From positions 70,736,661-70,800,660 of the forward strand of contig NC_133897.1 in the NCBI RefSeq assembly GCF_964199755.1: DNA of 64,000 bases. The letters are read 5' to 3'. The translations under genes and the position numbers were made by a program. Shown one piece after another: positions 9,301-22,978 of this stretch. This DNA is from Larus michahellis (Eukaryota > Chordata > Aves > Charadriiformes > Laridae). Numbering within the stretch: the stretch's first letter is position 1; each line of letters begins with the position of its first letter. The notes beneath the pieces are model-generated. The model was not told where the DNA came from. It ran no database searches and worked only from the letters and a program-made list of their open reading frames with translations.

Positions 9301-12300
9301 CATCTTCTGAAGCAGGTACTAAGCATTAGTGAATCTCTGCTAAACAATTGCAAGCTATGATGTTTATGATGTTTCACTTTTCAGAAAAAAATGATTTTCA
9401 GAAAAATTGTATTAGAGCTGTCCTTGACCAAATTTCAAGGCCTTGCTTCAAAGAAAACCCTGCCAGACTTTTTGAAGACAGTTTGTGTTACTTTCTCATG
9501 TTTCTCAAGTAATTTAATAGTTCTGGCCAAAAATGTCAGGCTGAGGCCATCGTCTGTGTCAAATTTCAGACCAAATGATTTAGATTTTAGAAGGCAACAG
9601 ATGATTGAAAAACTGGGTCTCAGAATGAGAAATATTGGATAACCTTAAGTATAGGCATGTCTACCCTCACAGAGAATAATATACAGGTATCCCTTCTGGA
9701 GTGCAATTTGAGAATAAAGATCACAGAGCTGCAGTAAAGTTATAGCAGATTCTGCTTTTGTGCAAGGGGCTAGACATTTGAGATACTACTGGAAATAAGC
9801 TCATATGATTCCGCAACCTTTGAACACAGTTGATTACATTAGACCCTTTTCCTCCAACTAACCAACTAAAAAAAATGAACCCTTGTGAAGTAAATGCCTA
9901 AAACCTGAGCAAATTCATTAACCGCATTTACACTTATAAAATCTACAGGGATTGTAATGATATTTTCTAGGGTAGAGACCAAATTTTAAAAAACAGATAA
10001 ATTAAACTAAACAAACTAAACTGACTTTCTTATTCTGTGATTTCTACTGAGAAGGTGGTCTGAGAATTTAGGAGTGAAATGACTCCTATAAGCAGCATGT
10101 GATCTAGTTACTGGGAGTATTTACTTAACAGTTTCTGGAAACATTTACAGGAGTATCATCCCTCAGTTTTCAAAAGGCATCAAGCTTGAAATGTCACTTG
10201 GCCGTAAAAAAATAATTAGACATGGGCACAGCCTTTTTTACCAACGAGCTATCCCTCCTAATTCAGTGGTTCCAGGGAAATCAGCAGACCACCTAACTAC
10301 AGCGAGGGCATACAGCAACACAACGTCATTTAGTAGCATTTCCTCATTATACCTATGAAACACCCATTAATCCTGGTTATCAAAAGAACTTTGTGGTGGA
10401 GAAATGATTGCTCAGTTCATATTTTTCAGGGTTAATGAGTATTTCTTTTTAACTGTTGGCAAGATCATCACAGTCTGTTGATATTTCATAAGAATCTCAA
10501 TTCTTTGCATTTAGTCATGTATTTGTGTTAAAAAACTCCTCCTGTATACATCTATAAACTTGTTAATGTCTTCCATTTCTATACTTCACTACCTACATAC
10601 ATTGGTAAATGTATAATTTTGATTTGCAGCAAATAATACTTATGAAAATACAAGAAAAATCATGCATACGTTATAAATTCTGTATGTCAGCATAGTTCTG
10701 CTTTAGGGAGGATTTTAGTGGGGAATGTCAAGTCTGACTATCTGCTTGAGGAGATGGAAGGGTGCTACACCCCTATCATGGAAAGACAGAAACATATACT
10801 TGACCTTGCGCAGGCTAGTTATCACAAGGTGACTTTAAGTGTCTGTGTAGTGCAGGATTAGGAGATCGTCTACTTGCTAGACTGTTTGTCCTTTGTTGCA
10901 CATTTCCACCTTTCCATTTGAGGGAAAAGTTCTCACCCTCTGAGAACACGGCCCAGTGCAAGGGGTTTCACTAGGAGGGAGAAGAGACATGGGGTCTGTT
11001 CCTCTATGGCCAGTTCCGAACCCTTTTGTTAGTTCAGTTCAACTTTACATAAAGAGTTAATGTCCACAGTAGCCTCCTCCACCATGTCCTCAGACACCAA
11101 TCAATTGAAACCTTCTTCATCTTGATCAAGTGCTATTTAGAGCACAAAGCATCGTAAAATCAAGCTGCTCTCAAGCCATCCAACCCTCTTAAGTCTACCA
11201 CTCAGACCTTCAATCCTTAAGTTCTTCAGCCTTTGTATAAGTGAACCGATTGCCTTCCGAAAGACCAAACGATCCTCTTGTAATAATCAAGCCTAAACAA
11301 CTGTTTGTGAAGAGACTCTGCACCCAGAGGGGATTGATTTGTCTCAGCTCCTGGCCCCTGGAGCATGCAACAGTCCGTGGGACAGCTATCCATGCAGGCC
11401 CTGAACCTCATGTGCTCTTAACTTCAGGAGAAGAACTGGCTTCAAAAGGTTATTAAGATCAGGTACATAATGTTGCTAATATATGTTTTGTTCATTTTTG
11501 TGTATTTTTATCTTCAAGGTTTTCTTTTTAAAGAGCAAGATATTTAGGGACTTATTGGGTGAAAGACAGTTCCAGGGCATTCTGATAGGAATCTGTTTCA
11601 ATTTTTTCTCCTGGAGTTTTTTTCAATTTTCTTCACCGGAACAAGGGCTGCAATCCAGGTCTCTGTATCGATCACCTGAAATCATTTGCTGAGGAGTTGC
11701 TCTGACAGTGGTCTGCCTGGCAGTGGAATAGCTCCATTGGAAGATGCCCACAGCACATGCACTCTCCTAGGACAGAGATATTTGTTCAAAACCATTTTCC
11801 AAAGCAGGCAGAAGAAAAATTTGAACCTAGACCTCCAATATCCCTTGTTGTGGGCAAACAAGGAGAAAAGCTTTCAACTTCTGGTCAGTAAGTAACTTGC
11901 CGTGAAGAGCCGGAGCACGGATCCCTCTGAACTTCCTGATCATTCTGGGCTTTTTTTTTTGAGGGTGGAAGGCCAGCTCTTAATCTTGGGTGCCTCTTTC
12001 TCTCCATGAACTGGAGAGGAAGAGCTTGGGTGTTTGGTTCAGACCTGTAGGTTTTCCCAGGTGTCAGAGGAACGTCTGCTGAGCACACGGCTGCATGGAG
12101 GGAGCCTGGGGTGGGGATGTGGTTGGGTGAGTGGCAGAGAGCAAGGAAGAGCATCGATGGCTGAGTGGCTGGGGGACTGTTTCCTTCCCCGGGTCAGGGC
12201 CCAGAAGACAGGCACCACAACGCTCAGTTTATATCCCCTCCATGAATCCAGCTCGAGATTACCAGAGGAGACAGGAGAAGGACGACTTTATTAGGGCACC

Positions 12301-15300
12301 ATCTCTTCTGTAACTAGAAGATTTTCATCTCTGTGTACACAAGGTCTCCTTTATCCTTCTTTAACTAGTGGGATTGTTGTAGGAAAGTTATACTAGTGGA
12401 ATGTCTTAATTCAATCCAGGTTTGTTAGGTTTCTTTTCACATTCATCCAGATCAGATAAATCACATGGTGTATTTACTTTTTTGAATGCTTGCCTAAAGA
12501 GTCTATGCACTGAGGCTGTTTCTCATAATGTGCTGACTTTTGGAACCGACTCTTTATTTACAGGCTTTGGCAAAATGGTTAGATTTATTATTTATTAACC
12601 AGAAAACCAACAGCCCTTTCTTTTAGAAAGGTACAGAGTTGCACAAAGTATACCGTGCTACCAAAATTACAACTTTCATTCTGGATTGTTTCATAATTCT
12701 TATTATCTATGATTTGATAGGTATAGTCATCACCATTTTTGGAGATGGAAATCCTCTTCTTCCTTCACTTTCACTTTCAAACTTCCCTAACATTTCGTCA
12801 GGAATTTTTGTAAAGTTTACTTTGAGATCATAGGTAGAATTCCCTGTGCCTTGTGAAGGGGCATTTCTTTACTGGGCACTTTAAATTTTTCTTAAATAAA
12901 CCCACCTTTAACCTCACAGGGGTTTCTACAAGTAGACTTATATTAATCCTTATCTTCCTCTTTCTTATGCCTGGATATAACATCAGTTAGCATTTTTCTT
13001 TGGTTTGAATTGTTTTGTCAATATAGCTTTTGGAGGAATATGATCTTACTTGCCTATACCTGGCAGCTTGTTCAAAATCTCATACTCCATTGTCACAGGA
13101 GTGTAAATGCGAGATATGCATTTTGGAGGCATCAGAAGTATTTACAACAAATAATAATACTTTCAAGTAATGCTTGAATATTATTTCCACATATAAAGGC
13201 TTCAGAAACCCATTCTATTTAGGCTCCAGTGGAAACCAAGTTAGCAAGAGCCCAAGGTTTCCACATGTGGTCAGAACTACCCCTGTGGGACTTTCTTCTG
13301 CCTTCCCTGTCAGAAGCTAGGTGCTAACAGAGCATGATGCTAATGAAGAGATTTGGGGCATTCCTGTTTTTTGACTTCTGGCCTTCTGTTTTGTCCAGAG
13401 CTGTTCAAATTAGGTACCTTTTGGAGACAAATGAGCATGGGGTACAGGAAGAGCAACCCAACATTGCTCCAACATCATCCATAGCTGATTCAGGCTCAAG
13501 CATTGACCCTAGAAGCCACTGTTCTTAGGCTGTAGTTGCATGCAGCACTTGAGCAGGCAGAAGCTGTCACTGCCACCAGAAGAAGCAGTCCTGCCTTTCA
13601 CTTATCATTTGTTCCTGTCCCTGTGCTGCCCCTCCCTTTGCTTGTGGCTGGGGAACTGATCTGAGTTAGAGCCAACTATTATTTGGGCTGGGTTATTCTG
13701 AGCTTGTATCAGTTCCTGATCTGTTTCACTGCAGGGCGGCACAGAATTTTTCTGCGTGAACGCAAGAGAGGGGACAATGTAGAGGCAGGGATGATCCAGG
13801 TGCCTGGAAAAAAGGGAGTTGAGATGCCACCAGCTCAAAGAGTTCATGAAACTCCAGCCGCCTTCTTGGCTGTGCTTTGTAGGAGTTCAGTTAATGATGT
13901 CAGTTGAATTTTTGCTGTTTTGCCATGTTCCAATTGTTCCTCATCCATCTTCGCATAACAGGTGATCTAAACTACTTCCCACTCCTCCGGCTGTTTCTTA
14001 CCACTCCTGCTTTCCAAGGTGGGATGCTGGGAGTACTGAGTTCAGTGAAGACGTGGCTTCCACAGCTGCCTGCATCCCAGGCAGGACAGTGGAGTCTGGT
14101 GGTCAAAGGGAAAATTGCAACCAACGAGATCTCACCTTCCACCTTTGAGATCTTCAGCAAGTAGCTTTGGCCTTAAAGCTTCTGCTCCACCCACACAACA
14201 GCCCCACACTGGCTTCCTCTTGGCTGAATCACAGCTGGACAAACTGCTTAATATTGCTCGTTCCTAACAGCAGTGTCTGTACGATGCTGACTGTAGAAGG
14301 GATCCGAACAGGGCTGATGCTTTCTCTTGTTGCTGTGACTCTGGGCTGCCTTTAGGTTCTCAGAGCGCAGCTGCAGACCCAAGTTTCCTCAGACCCGACA
14401 GTAAAAGCTGATATAGTAGCGATCAGCTGGCATTGTCTCACTCTCCAGGACTCTTCTGCATAAAATGCCCATAGGAGTGATACCATCTGCCCCCAAACTC
14501 AAGGGAAGAACCAGCTGCAGATGCAGCTGGGACAAACAGCTACAGGAGCAGCTGTTGATCAGCCTTTCAATCTCAGTTTTAATGCACACCTATGCTTGGC
14601 AAGGTCCCATTTGCCTACTTTTCTTATTATTTACTTAGAAATAAATAAGAACTTTTCTCAGAACCTCCTCCCACCAAACCATGCCATTTCCTGCCACCAC
14701 TTCATTGCAGCTGACTTTGCTTTGATCTCACCAGTCTTTGTCTCTTTAAAATAAAAATAATCTCTTTATAACCAAGTGTCATTGCACTCTGCGGGTACCC
14801 TTGCAAAGACAAGGATTATAAATATCGGAATAGTTGGCCGTTGAGGTTATGAGTAACAGGGATGAGATGGGAGGGCCTCGGAGTAATATCACAAAGATGA
14901 GCAAATCTTTCTCCCTTCCTCTGGAGAACTTCATTATGCGCAAGCACCTATGATGTGGCTGACAAAGCCTTAGAAAATGATGAAGCTTGTGGAATGGACA
15001 GTTGTGACATAAGACACTAATATAAATTGCTCTGTACTGCTAGTAGGGAATAATGTCTGTTGTGATGCAGTCCTTGTCCACAAGGAAAACCTCTTGTCAG
15101 GTTTTCTGCTCCCTATTTGTCCTCAGGTTCGAGCACAATCTGGTCACGCATAAAGATTTTAGGATTCAATTCTCAAAATGATCAGTCTTGCTATGCATTT
15201 TTTACAAAAACAGAGAGATTCAAGTCCACGAAAATCCTCATTAGCCAGACATCAATATTCTGAGACTAAAGAGAGTAGCTGTTGAAAGAAGCATGTACTT

Positions 15301-15356
15301 GTGAAGCATATTATTATTTATCAAGGTGAACAGAAGGGAAATGCTTCTCTGGTTCT

Positions 15357-15374
15357 GTTTTTTTTTTTTTTTTA
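15357..15374 (+). repeat. T-rich homopolymer run
   Basis: An almost uninterrupted run of T within AT-rich intergenic sequence. A similar run lies at about 17888-17905. Neither has a recognisable retrotransposon beside it. Confidence 0.7.
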
Positions 15375-16474
15375 ATTTTGTGTAAAATATATTTCTTATT
15401 ATTATCAGAACAAAGGTAATTCATGTCTCATTTAAATTCTAAAGTTAGCAGTAAAGAAAATAGAGGCTTGTGCTCTGTTTTTCATAAACATTTTAGCATT
15501 TCAATATCAGAAAATGTATGATGCAAGTTGAGTTAGATGTGCTGGGGTATAAATGCATTCTTGTTTTGGTCCTCAATTTGTTTTTATGTCTGATTCATCT
15601 GGGAAGATCTTGTCTTTCTGGGAAAGAGATGGCAGCAAATCAGTTGGGAGACAGCAGATTTCTTCAGATTTCGTATTCATCTGATTTTGCAGTATGCCAT
15701 TTCTAAGCTTGTGAGACAGATGGGAAACCTTAGGAGCTTGGAAACTTTGGAGACTGTTGCCCTCAGATTAGTGAGATCTTCATAAACTAGTCAACAACTT
15801 CATCAATGTTGTATGAAATGTTATGTCTCTTTGCATTCCAGGAAACACCGTGGGCAAGTATGCAATCTCTCAGAGATACAAGAAATCTCATTTTTGAGGT
15901 AAAGGGCAGCAAAGACAACAGATAATTGCATACCCCTGATTTACCGAATGGTGCATTACTACTGAAATCCACAAAAAGCCTGAGGAGTGTTATCAAATGT
16001 GCAGCCTGAAGATTGTTTTCTTGATCTAAATACTGCCAGAAGCCTCTGAAAGGGTGCCATGCTGCAGAACAAAGAGCCAAGCACCGTGTGCATGTACCTG
16101 ACATGTTTACATGCTGCTGATGGAGGATATTGGTGTTAAATTAGCAGAGAGTTGTAGAAGCAGAGAAGGCTACCAGGACACGTGGTGGTTATGCACGTCA
16201 GTCTCCTGCTTGAAGCTGAACTATTGCCCGACCAGATGAAGTTGGATATGACCTCAAAATGGAAGTGTCATGACAGACAGCAAGAACAATCCCCTGGCTT
16301 TCAGCTCCCCAATAACAAATTGTAGATTTTGGTTTTCATCCAGATGCACTGGTCATAGCCTTACCCACACACACTTCCTAAGTTCACTGATAACTCTCTG
16401 TTTTCTTCCAATTTATAAAGCCCATCTCACCTACTACAAAAACCCCATGCAAAATAACATCAAACAAACAAAAA

Positions 16475-16493
16475 GATATATATATATATATCT
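16475..16493 (+). repeat. (TA)n dinucleotide repeat
   Basis: About eight TA units, self-complementary, in intergenic sequence. Confidence 0.8.
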
Positions 16494-17282
16494 CCAAGAC
16501 TTCTCAACTGTTGCTCAGAATCCCTTTCTATCCACTGCCAGTTTGCAATTGTTTTAAGTTATTGTGTATTGAGGGAAGCAAGAATTGCTACAGAGAAATA
16601 CTTACAAACCTAATAACTAAGTGCAGTCAAGCTTTTTTAATAGCTAGGTTTCCTTGGTGGTGCCTATTTAGGCTGATTGTGATTTAAGGTTAAAAAAATC
16701 GTCTGTGATTGATAGTACAAGTATGAGGTCAGTGAGTAGCTTGGTGAATACTGATTTCACAGGAATGCCAGAAGAGTATGTTAATAAAGTCAATGCTGAG
16801 CAGTACAGTTTGCTTTCCCCTGCCATTGAGGCTCTTTGTCTAAAGCAGGGCTGTCTGTTTAAAGAGCATCTTCTTGTGCTGATTGAAATTATAACAACTT
16901 AAAGCTGTTATTACACCTGCTCACTCCCAGGTATCTGAAGACAGTCTCCTACAACGTTAAAATGAAGTTACCCTTCATACAGAGTTACCTGGTTACATCA
17001 AATTGATGCGCAAGCATTAACGGTTTAAATTACAATGTAAATGAAAGGAATAGCAGAAGTAACCTTGCTGTTAACAGGCAGGGAATGGGGCGCAGGTTAA
17101 GGAACAGAAATCATCCTCTGTTTCTGAGTTCTGATATTTCCTCATCTTTTGTTTCAACAAGACCCATTTAGGTTCAGACAACGCATATCTTGAGATCTTT
17201 TGGCACCAGGTGTGCAACATTAACCATCTGAGCAAGGTACATTTAGAAAGCAAGGGTAGGAAGGTGTTGGGAGGGGAAGTGG

Positions 17283-17369
17283 TTCTTTTCTTCTTCTTCT
17301 TTCTTCTTCTTCTTCTTCTTCTTTCTTCTTCTTCTTCTTTCTTCTTCTTCTTCTTCTTCTTCTTCTTCT

Positions 17370-17404
<35 letters not shown>

Positions 17405-17423
17405 TTCCTCTTCTTCTTCTTCC

Positions 17424-17456
<33 letters not shown>

Positions 17457-17462
17457 TCTTCT

Positions 17463-17494
<32 letters not shown>

Positions 17495-17513
17495 CTCCTC
17501 CTCCTCCTTTCCT
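17283..17513 (+). repeat. 231-bp uninterrupted polypyrimidine tract, (TTC)n grading into (TCC)n
   Basis: Every base from 17283 to 17513 is C or T. The left half is mainly TTC/CTT triplets, the middle mixes CTTCTTCCT units, and the right end is pure CCT triplets. The minus strand is therefore a GAA/GGA purine tract able to form triplex (H-DNA). The Lys/Arg-rich and Phe/Leu-rich ORFs here are artefacts of the repeat. Confidence 0.97.
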
Positions 17514-18329
17514 GCCCTGTGGAGGGGTGGCTGGCTGGAGGTGGGACCAAAGAAGGTAGGACAAGGTGTGTGGGTGGATTAATTTCAGTGTTTTGTACCC
17601 ACAAACTGTTCTATTAAGTAATTCTTTCCCCTGATTTTTGTCTAACATAGTTTTGCTGAGGAAGAGCTTAATTTTTGTGTACTACTAAATCATGTGGTGT
17701 TGCACCCTAATTCTTCGAGGCCTGAATTTAAAAAATAGCCTAATTTGTGCCTTCTTCTGTAAGAAAGAGAGAAATAAACAAAGAAATCTAGAAGCAAAAA
17801 TCTCAAGTGAGGTTATCTGTCCAGGGACTTATGTATTACTAAGAAATTGAAGAGCATCAGGAAACACTTCTGGATGTGGATTTCTATTTTTTTTTTTTTT
17901 TTTTAACTTTTAAATTATTAGAACAGTTGCTGGCATGGTTTTGGTCCAGACTAACCACCATTCTCCCAAAACAGTTCTGGGCATAGTTCAGGAGTCGCTG
18001 CAGGCCCAGGACCATTCCTGGTAAATCACTTGAATGTGGCCACCCTGTTTTGGAGGATATTATGGACTCCTAAATGTCACTGATCTATCCTACTACTTCA
18101 CCCAATGACTTGTGTTTTTTATTAGAATACTAAACTGCAGTTCCTGGAAAGAAATTAAAATTTTATTTTAATATTAAAAGAGATAGAACATTTCCCTACT
18201 TTTTTTGAGAATTTATTCCTCTTAATTATTTGAGCTTACTGTCTGTTTTGAAGTATATGGCTCCAACTTCCTGTCACTGATTGGTTTTTTGTTGATTTTC
18301 TTTTTTTTCTGTTGGCCTATGGTCATTCA

Positions 18330-18790
18330 GTACTTCCTTCTTCAGAAGATACTTATACACTGTAATCAAACCTGATTTTTATAACAGATTGTGGTTTTCA
18401 GGTCTCTGTTCATAAGGCATTTTCTACAGCTGTATAATAAATACTGCTGCTCGCTTCTGTATCAAAATCCCCTTTCAACATCCTTTTAAATAAGGATAGC
18501 CAATGCAGTTATGCAGACTTCTAGTGTAGTCTTAGTTCTCAACTCCCTTTTGCATTATTTTCTGAGCTGTGCCAATTCAGTGTTGCACTTGGAGACTTTG
18601 TTCAGTTACTGTGTCCTGCAATTCCTCCCAAAGTCACTGCTGCCCAGCCTGCAGCCTCCCGTGCTCCAGGCAGAGCCTCCGCTTCTTGTACGATTGCATG
18701 TTTGGCTACAATTTGTTTGAAAAGGTCCAGGTCATCCCAGAATGACTCAGATCGCTCTGTACAAGTGCCCTGTCCGCTCATGTAACTCTA
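18330..18790 (-). repeat. Ancient CR1-type LINE fragment, reverse orientation
   Basis: The plus strand carries, in order, pieces that match the reverse complement of old amniote CR1 ORF2 as I remember it: CTTCAGAAGATACTTATACA near 18343, CATAAGGCATTTTCTACAGC near 18411, CAACATCCTTTTAAATAAGG near 18477 and CAGATCGCTCTGTACAAGTG near 18749. It is much more diverged than the CR1 at 8030-9300. The 69-residue ORF at 18511-18720 lies within it and is not a gene. Confidence 0.6.
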
Positions 18791-19449
18791 ATCTGTGTTG
18801 TCCACAAATGTTATGGGAAGTGATATTTACAGCCTTGGAACAATTTTACTATGTTCATTTAATAATAACCACAAATATAATAAAGATGTCAGAGTAACAA
18901 GGCTCTGCAAAAGTATCTGTCATCAGTAATTAAGTGACCTTTATTTCCTAATTTTTTATTTATTTAATTTTTATTCTACATTTGTTTGTTATCTCTTCAT
19001 CCATTTTCCATTTATTAAACACTTCTTTGAATACTGTCCATTTTCTTGATAATATGGGATTTTTTTCTTTAAAAAAAACAGTATTCAGCATATATTTAAG
19101 GAGCTGCTATAACTCAGATGCTTAGGGATGACATTCAGGCTTCAGCATCATATTCTTTGGGACAGATTTTTGTGAGCATGGAGTGGTTTCTCAAAACTAG
19201 AAAAGCCTTAATAAGGGAATGTGCTGAGCCAGTTTCACTGTGAACTACGAGGGGACAATGTCAAAATGGAGCAACCTGGCAACAAAAATTGTACTTGAAA
19301 ATGCAGGTAGTATTGTGATGAAGCTTTTGCCTCTCCAATTCTGTATTCTTACGGAAGTCTTTTATAAAGTATCCATCTAATTCTAAAAAGCAATGTATTA
19401 GAAAGGAAAAAAACCCACAACTTATCCTAAGTAGCAGTTGATGAATGTG

Positions 19450-19497
19450 ACTAATTGTAAATCTGGAGTAAAGTCTGATTGTAAGTCTGGAGTAAAG
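19450..19497 (+). repeat. 24-bp tandem duplication
   Basis: Two adjacent copies of a 24-bp unit, CTAATTGTAAATCTGGAGTA... and CTGATTGTAAGTCTGGAGTA..., differ at a few positions. No gene overlaps. Confidence 0.8.
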
Positions 19498-21494
19498 CAG
19501 AAGTTAAAACTTCTATCCTCATGTGTTCTGACATATGAAACACAGCAGAGCCCTCCATGAAGTTCAAGGTTCTCAAGTTTCCTTAGGCTAAAGACACACA
19601 CATAGTGTAAAGAGTCAAAATAAACAATTAGTGCAGCTTTGAAAAAACAGCTAATCCATTTCTATTTGTTATTAGCCCAGCTGGTCAATTATTTGCTTCT
19701 CAGTATGCCTGCTAACCATCTAGAAGTTTCTACCGTTATACTCCTGACCATGTATAACATACAACGTTCTCTTCTATTTACAATAGACTTTCCTCTTCAC
19801 GCTTTAGCTGTTAAATAGGCTCTTGAAATATTTGCTTGGAGTAATAAGTAATAAGCATTTTCAAGTAAGCAGTTTCTTGCTTTCCTTGTTCACAGTCTTG
19901 AATTCAGAAATGAAGTTCAAGTGCTAAAAGCCATTCGGTTTTACTTCTCAGCAGTAAATAACTTAGGTGATCTCCTAAGTTACAGAACTTTGCACTGTAT
20001 AAAATGTAAGCCAAACACAATCTTCAAGTACAGTCGCATATTTAGGAAATAATTGCTGGTGTTTCCTTTTAACTATGAAGCAGTAGCTGGGTTTTTCTTG
20101 CGCTCAGCCTCTAAGGCTGAGGAACCCCAAAGATGGTGCCAGCAACTTGAAAGCAATTCACTGATGCATGGGACAGCCTCAGGCACATCCTGCGGAGGTA
20201 AAGGATTGTTTGTTTATCTACAAGGAACATTCCTGCCAGTAAAACTATTACCATTTGCAGAAGGCAATTAGTATGTTATGCAACGGAGAGTTAGTATCTA
20301 CTGAAAGGACGCTGCTTTTAGGAACAGGATCCACTACTTGTTCAGAAACCTTAGTTAGCTGGAATAACTTGATGTCACAACAAATTTTTTAATCATTTAG
20401 TGGTTTTCGTTTTCTTTCCATTAAGTCCCTTGGGAACATTAGGATTATCTGTGTGTTTTGCACTCTTTGCCATATATAAAACTGAAGATGGATGCTGTAT
20501 CTGCAGCGATCTTAAAGCAACAAATTTGGACTTTGTGATTTAATTTTTTTATTTCATGATACCAGCATATGTAAGAAACCAAAGGACCGGTTTGAGCAAG
20601 CAGTCAGCTCTTAATTATCTGCACATCCAACCCAAGTTGAATTAAGCAGACGCAAATTAGAATGGGAGTTGCAACATTAGGTCATGTTTTACCATCCTGT
20701 ATACAGCATGGGCTGGTTTTAGCCTTCCAAAAGTCTAATGTAAAACTCTGGGGCACTGTTACCAACCTGCCCTTCCACTCCCATGCCCAGAAAAACCTTA
20801 CAGGAGGAAAAATCACTGTGCAAAGCTATGGTTTGCCAATGCAAGAGGACAAATAGCATTGCTTTTCCTTCCCTTCCCTCCCCCAGTGTCAAATCTGCAG
20901 TGTAGGGCCGTGTGGAAAAGCTGGCAAATCCCATGGAAAGGGGAAGCAGGGACTGCTGAGCAGGGACACTCAGAGTTAATTTACTTTCAGCAGTATTAAT
21001 TCTCTATTGCACCCTATTGTTTTCTTCTGTGTGTCCCAGGAGTCAGAGTGCCTCGTAGGGAGAGTCAGGCCATGGCAGCACAGTCACTGAATAAGTTCCT
21101 CTGTGGCGGTTGAGGAGAGGGCTTTGCATACATGGGGGCTTGGGGCTGGAGTCCTGAGTATTGCTCTTTTTCAGATACTGTCCCACTATTTCTTCATTTC
21201 ACTGATCCCACTGCCTGGGTGCGGAGAAGATGCTGCCCGTTGGTAGACACAGTGGAGCAGCGGCGTGAGTGGAATCACTCTTTGTCTTTTTCAGGACAAA
21301 CAACTCTTGGATGCATCCCTCTGTTTACATAGTAAATGTAAACTGCAATCCTCTACGGTTTGAATTTTAACCAAGATCATTACACTGCTTGGTTTCAAGA
21401 CATCAGGAAGCTCTCCCTAAAAATCTTAGACCAGGCCCCTAAAATCAGTAGTGGCATTTGAAAAAACCCACATAGCCAGAATACAGCATCCGTA

Positions 21495-21890
21495 GTGGTG
21501 CTCAGCAGTGAGTTGGAGCAGCAATCTATAAGATGTATCTGCAGCCTAGCTAGAGAAGATAAAGTCAGGTTATATCAGAAGCCTAAAGGCTTCCTTATAG
21601 GGATAACTCGGGCAAGAAGCAGACTTCAATGGAAACTACCGGAGTTCAATAAGTACGTAATGGCGATCACCCTTATTGACAACCTTGCCTATGCACGGGA
21701 TGGAAAAGGAGATCTTTCATTAACTGTACAGGAGGCTGTCACTACAGCAGATCCGTACCATACTCTGTCAAGTAGAATGCAATTTGTCAGTTCCTGTGTA
21801 GTGAATTATGATGATATCCATTTAAAAACATGTTTGCAAGCAGTCAGCTGGCAAGTGCATTGTATGCTGGCCCATCTGTTACCACAGTAA
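21495..21890 (+). other. 131-codon open frame without ATG start, unrecognised
   Basis: A continuous frame of mixed amino-acid composition, not low complexity, opening at GTG and ending TAA at 21888-21890. No domain is recognised: there are no clear membrane segments, repeats or catalytic motifs. Several open frames of this length are expected by chance in 64 kb at this base composition, and it lacks an early ATG. It could be a chance frame, an exon of an unannotated transcript, or an eroded pseudogene. Confidence 0.15.
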
Positions 21891-22180
21891 TTGGGTCATC
21901 TACTTCAGAAGAAGCTGTTTTGCCCGTGTAGTGACAGAAGCAATGACCTCATATGAAGAAAGCCTGTATTGGACCAGGGATTCTAACAGTGGGATAAAGG
22001 AAAGAAAATATTCCTGTAGAACGAACTGGGAACAGCAGACCCCCATTAGGCATGTGTTCAACTGAGGCTCTGGAGCAGGTCTGATTGCCCCTCAAGAAAT
22101 GATGCTGAAGGAAAACAAGAAAAAAGGTTCCGAAAGTTATCATTACAGAGCGGACTGCAACCTACCTAAAGAGAGTGTTG

Positions 22181-22272
22181 CCAGGACTAGCTGTCTTCCT
22201 GCCTGGTGCTACTGATAACCAGGACTAGCTGTCTTCCTGTCCAGCACTACAGATGACCAGCTTCAGCACCCT
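22181..22272 (+). repeat. 38-bp tandem repeat, two copies plus a partial third
   Basis: The unit begins CCAGGACTAGCTGTCTTCCT at 22181 and again at 22219. A partial third copy starts at 22257 with CCAGCTTCAGCACC. Copies 1 and 2 are identical over the first 21 bases. Confidence 0.85.
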
Positions 22273-22978
22273 TCTGTTAACACCACGTACTGTCTATGTG
22301 AAAAAATGATACTGGGAAGGTACTGGTGTATTTTAAATTTTCAGGTGGCAATTTGAAGTTGGAATTTCCTTTTTAATAAGAGTTAATAACAGACTTGGCT
22401 TCTGATTTAAAGATAATCAGGTTTTTGGTTACAAAAATTATGAAGTTACAACTCCTATTTTGCCTGTTGACAACAGGAGAATCAGGTCTTCCTCTACATT
22501 AAGTATTCATTCTTCCCTTTTCTCTCTGTCTCTCAGGGCAATTATCCATTAGAATAACTTTGCTAGGATTATAACTCTATTCCTAGCAATTTTAAAAGCT
22601 AGAGTACCTGCCTTTCTTAAAGCTAGCCTCTAGTCTGAACAAGAAATAATTGTTACAAAAAGCTTATGTTACCTCACCAGAGTGGATTTTTTTTTTTTCA
22701 ATCTTCAACCTTTTTCAATCTGAACCTTTTAATTTTCTGTTCTGAGACAAGCTCCATTACTAGGTATACCAAATGAGTTTCTGAGAGGTCAGGTGTCCAT
22801 GATGCCTTGGCCACTTCTGCATACAAAGTCAGGCAAGAGCTTTTTGTAGTGAAACTCAACAGCTTCTCACTGACGTGGATGTATGGAAACTACGTAAAAC
22901 AAATCAAGCAATTGAGCAAAACTTCCCCTCAACTGTAAGGGAAGCATCTAATAGTTTAGAGATTAAGCACCAAAAGTA

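Noticed and set aside
15126..15150. GGTTCGAGC as a tRNA B-box
   Set aside because: No matching A-box, acceptor stem or terminator nearby; also rejected a similar reversed motif near 11025.
17071..17648. ORFs of 135-177 codons rich in Lys/Arg or Phe/Leu
   Set aside because: They are translations of the polypyrimidine repeat in different frames; no coding evidence outside it.
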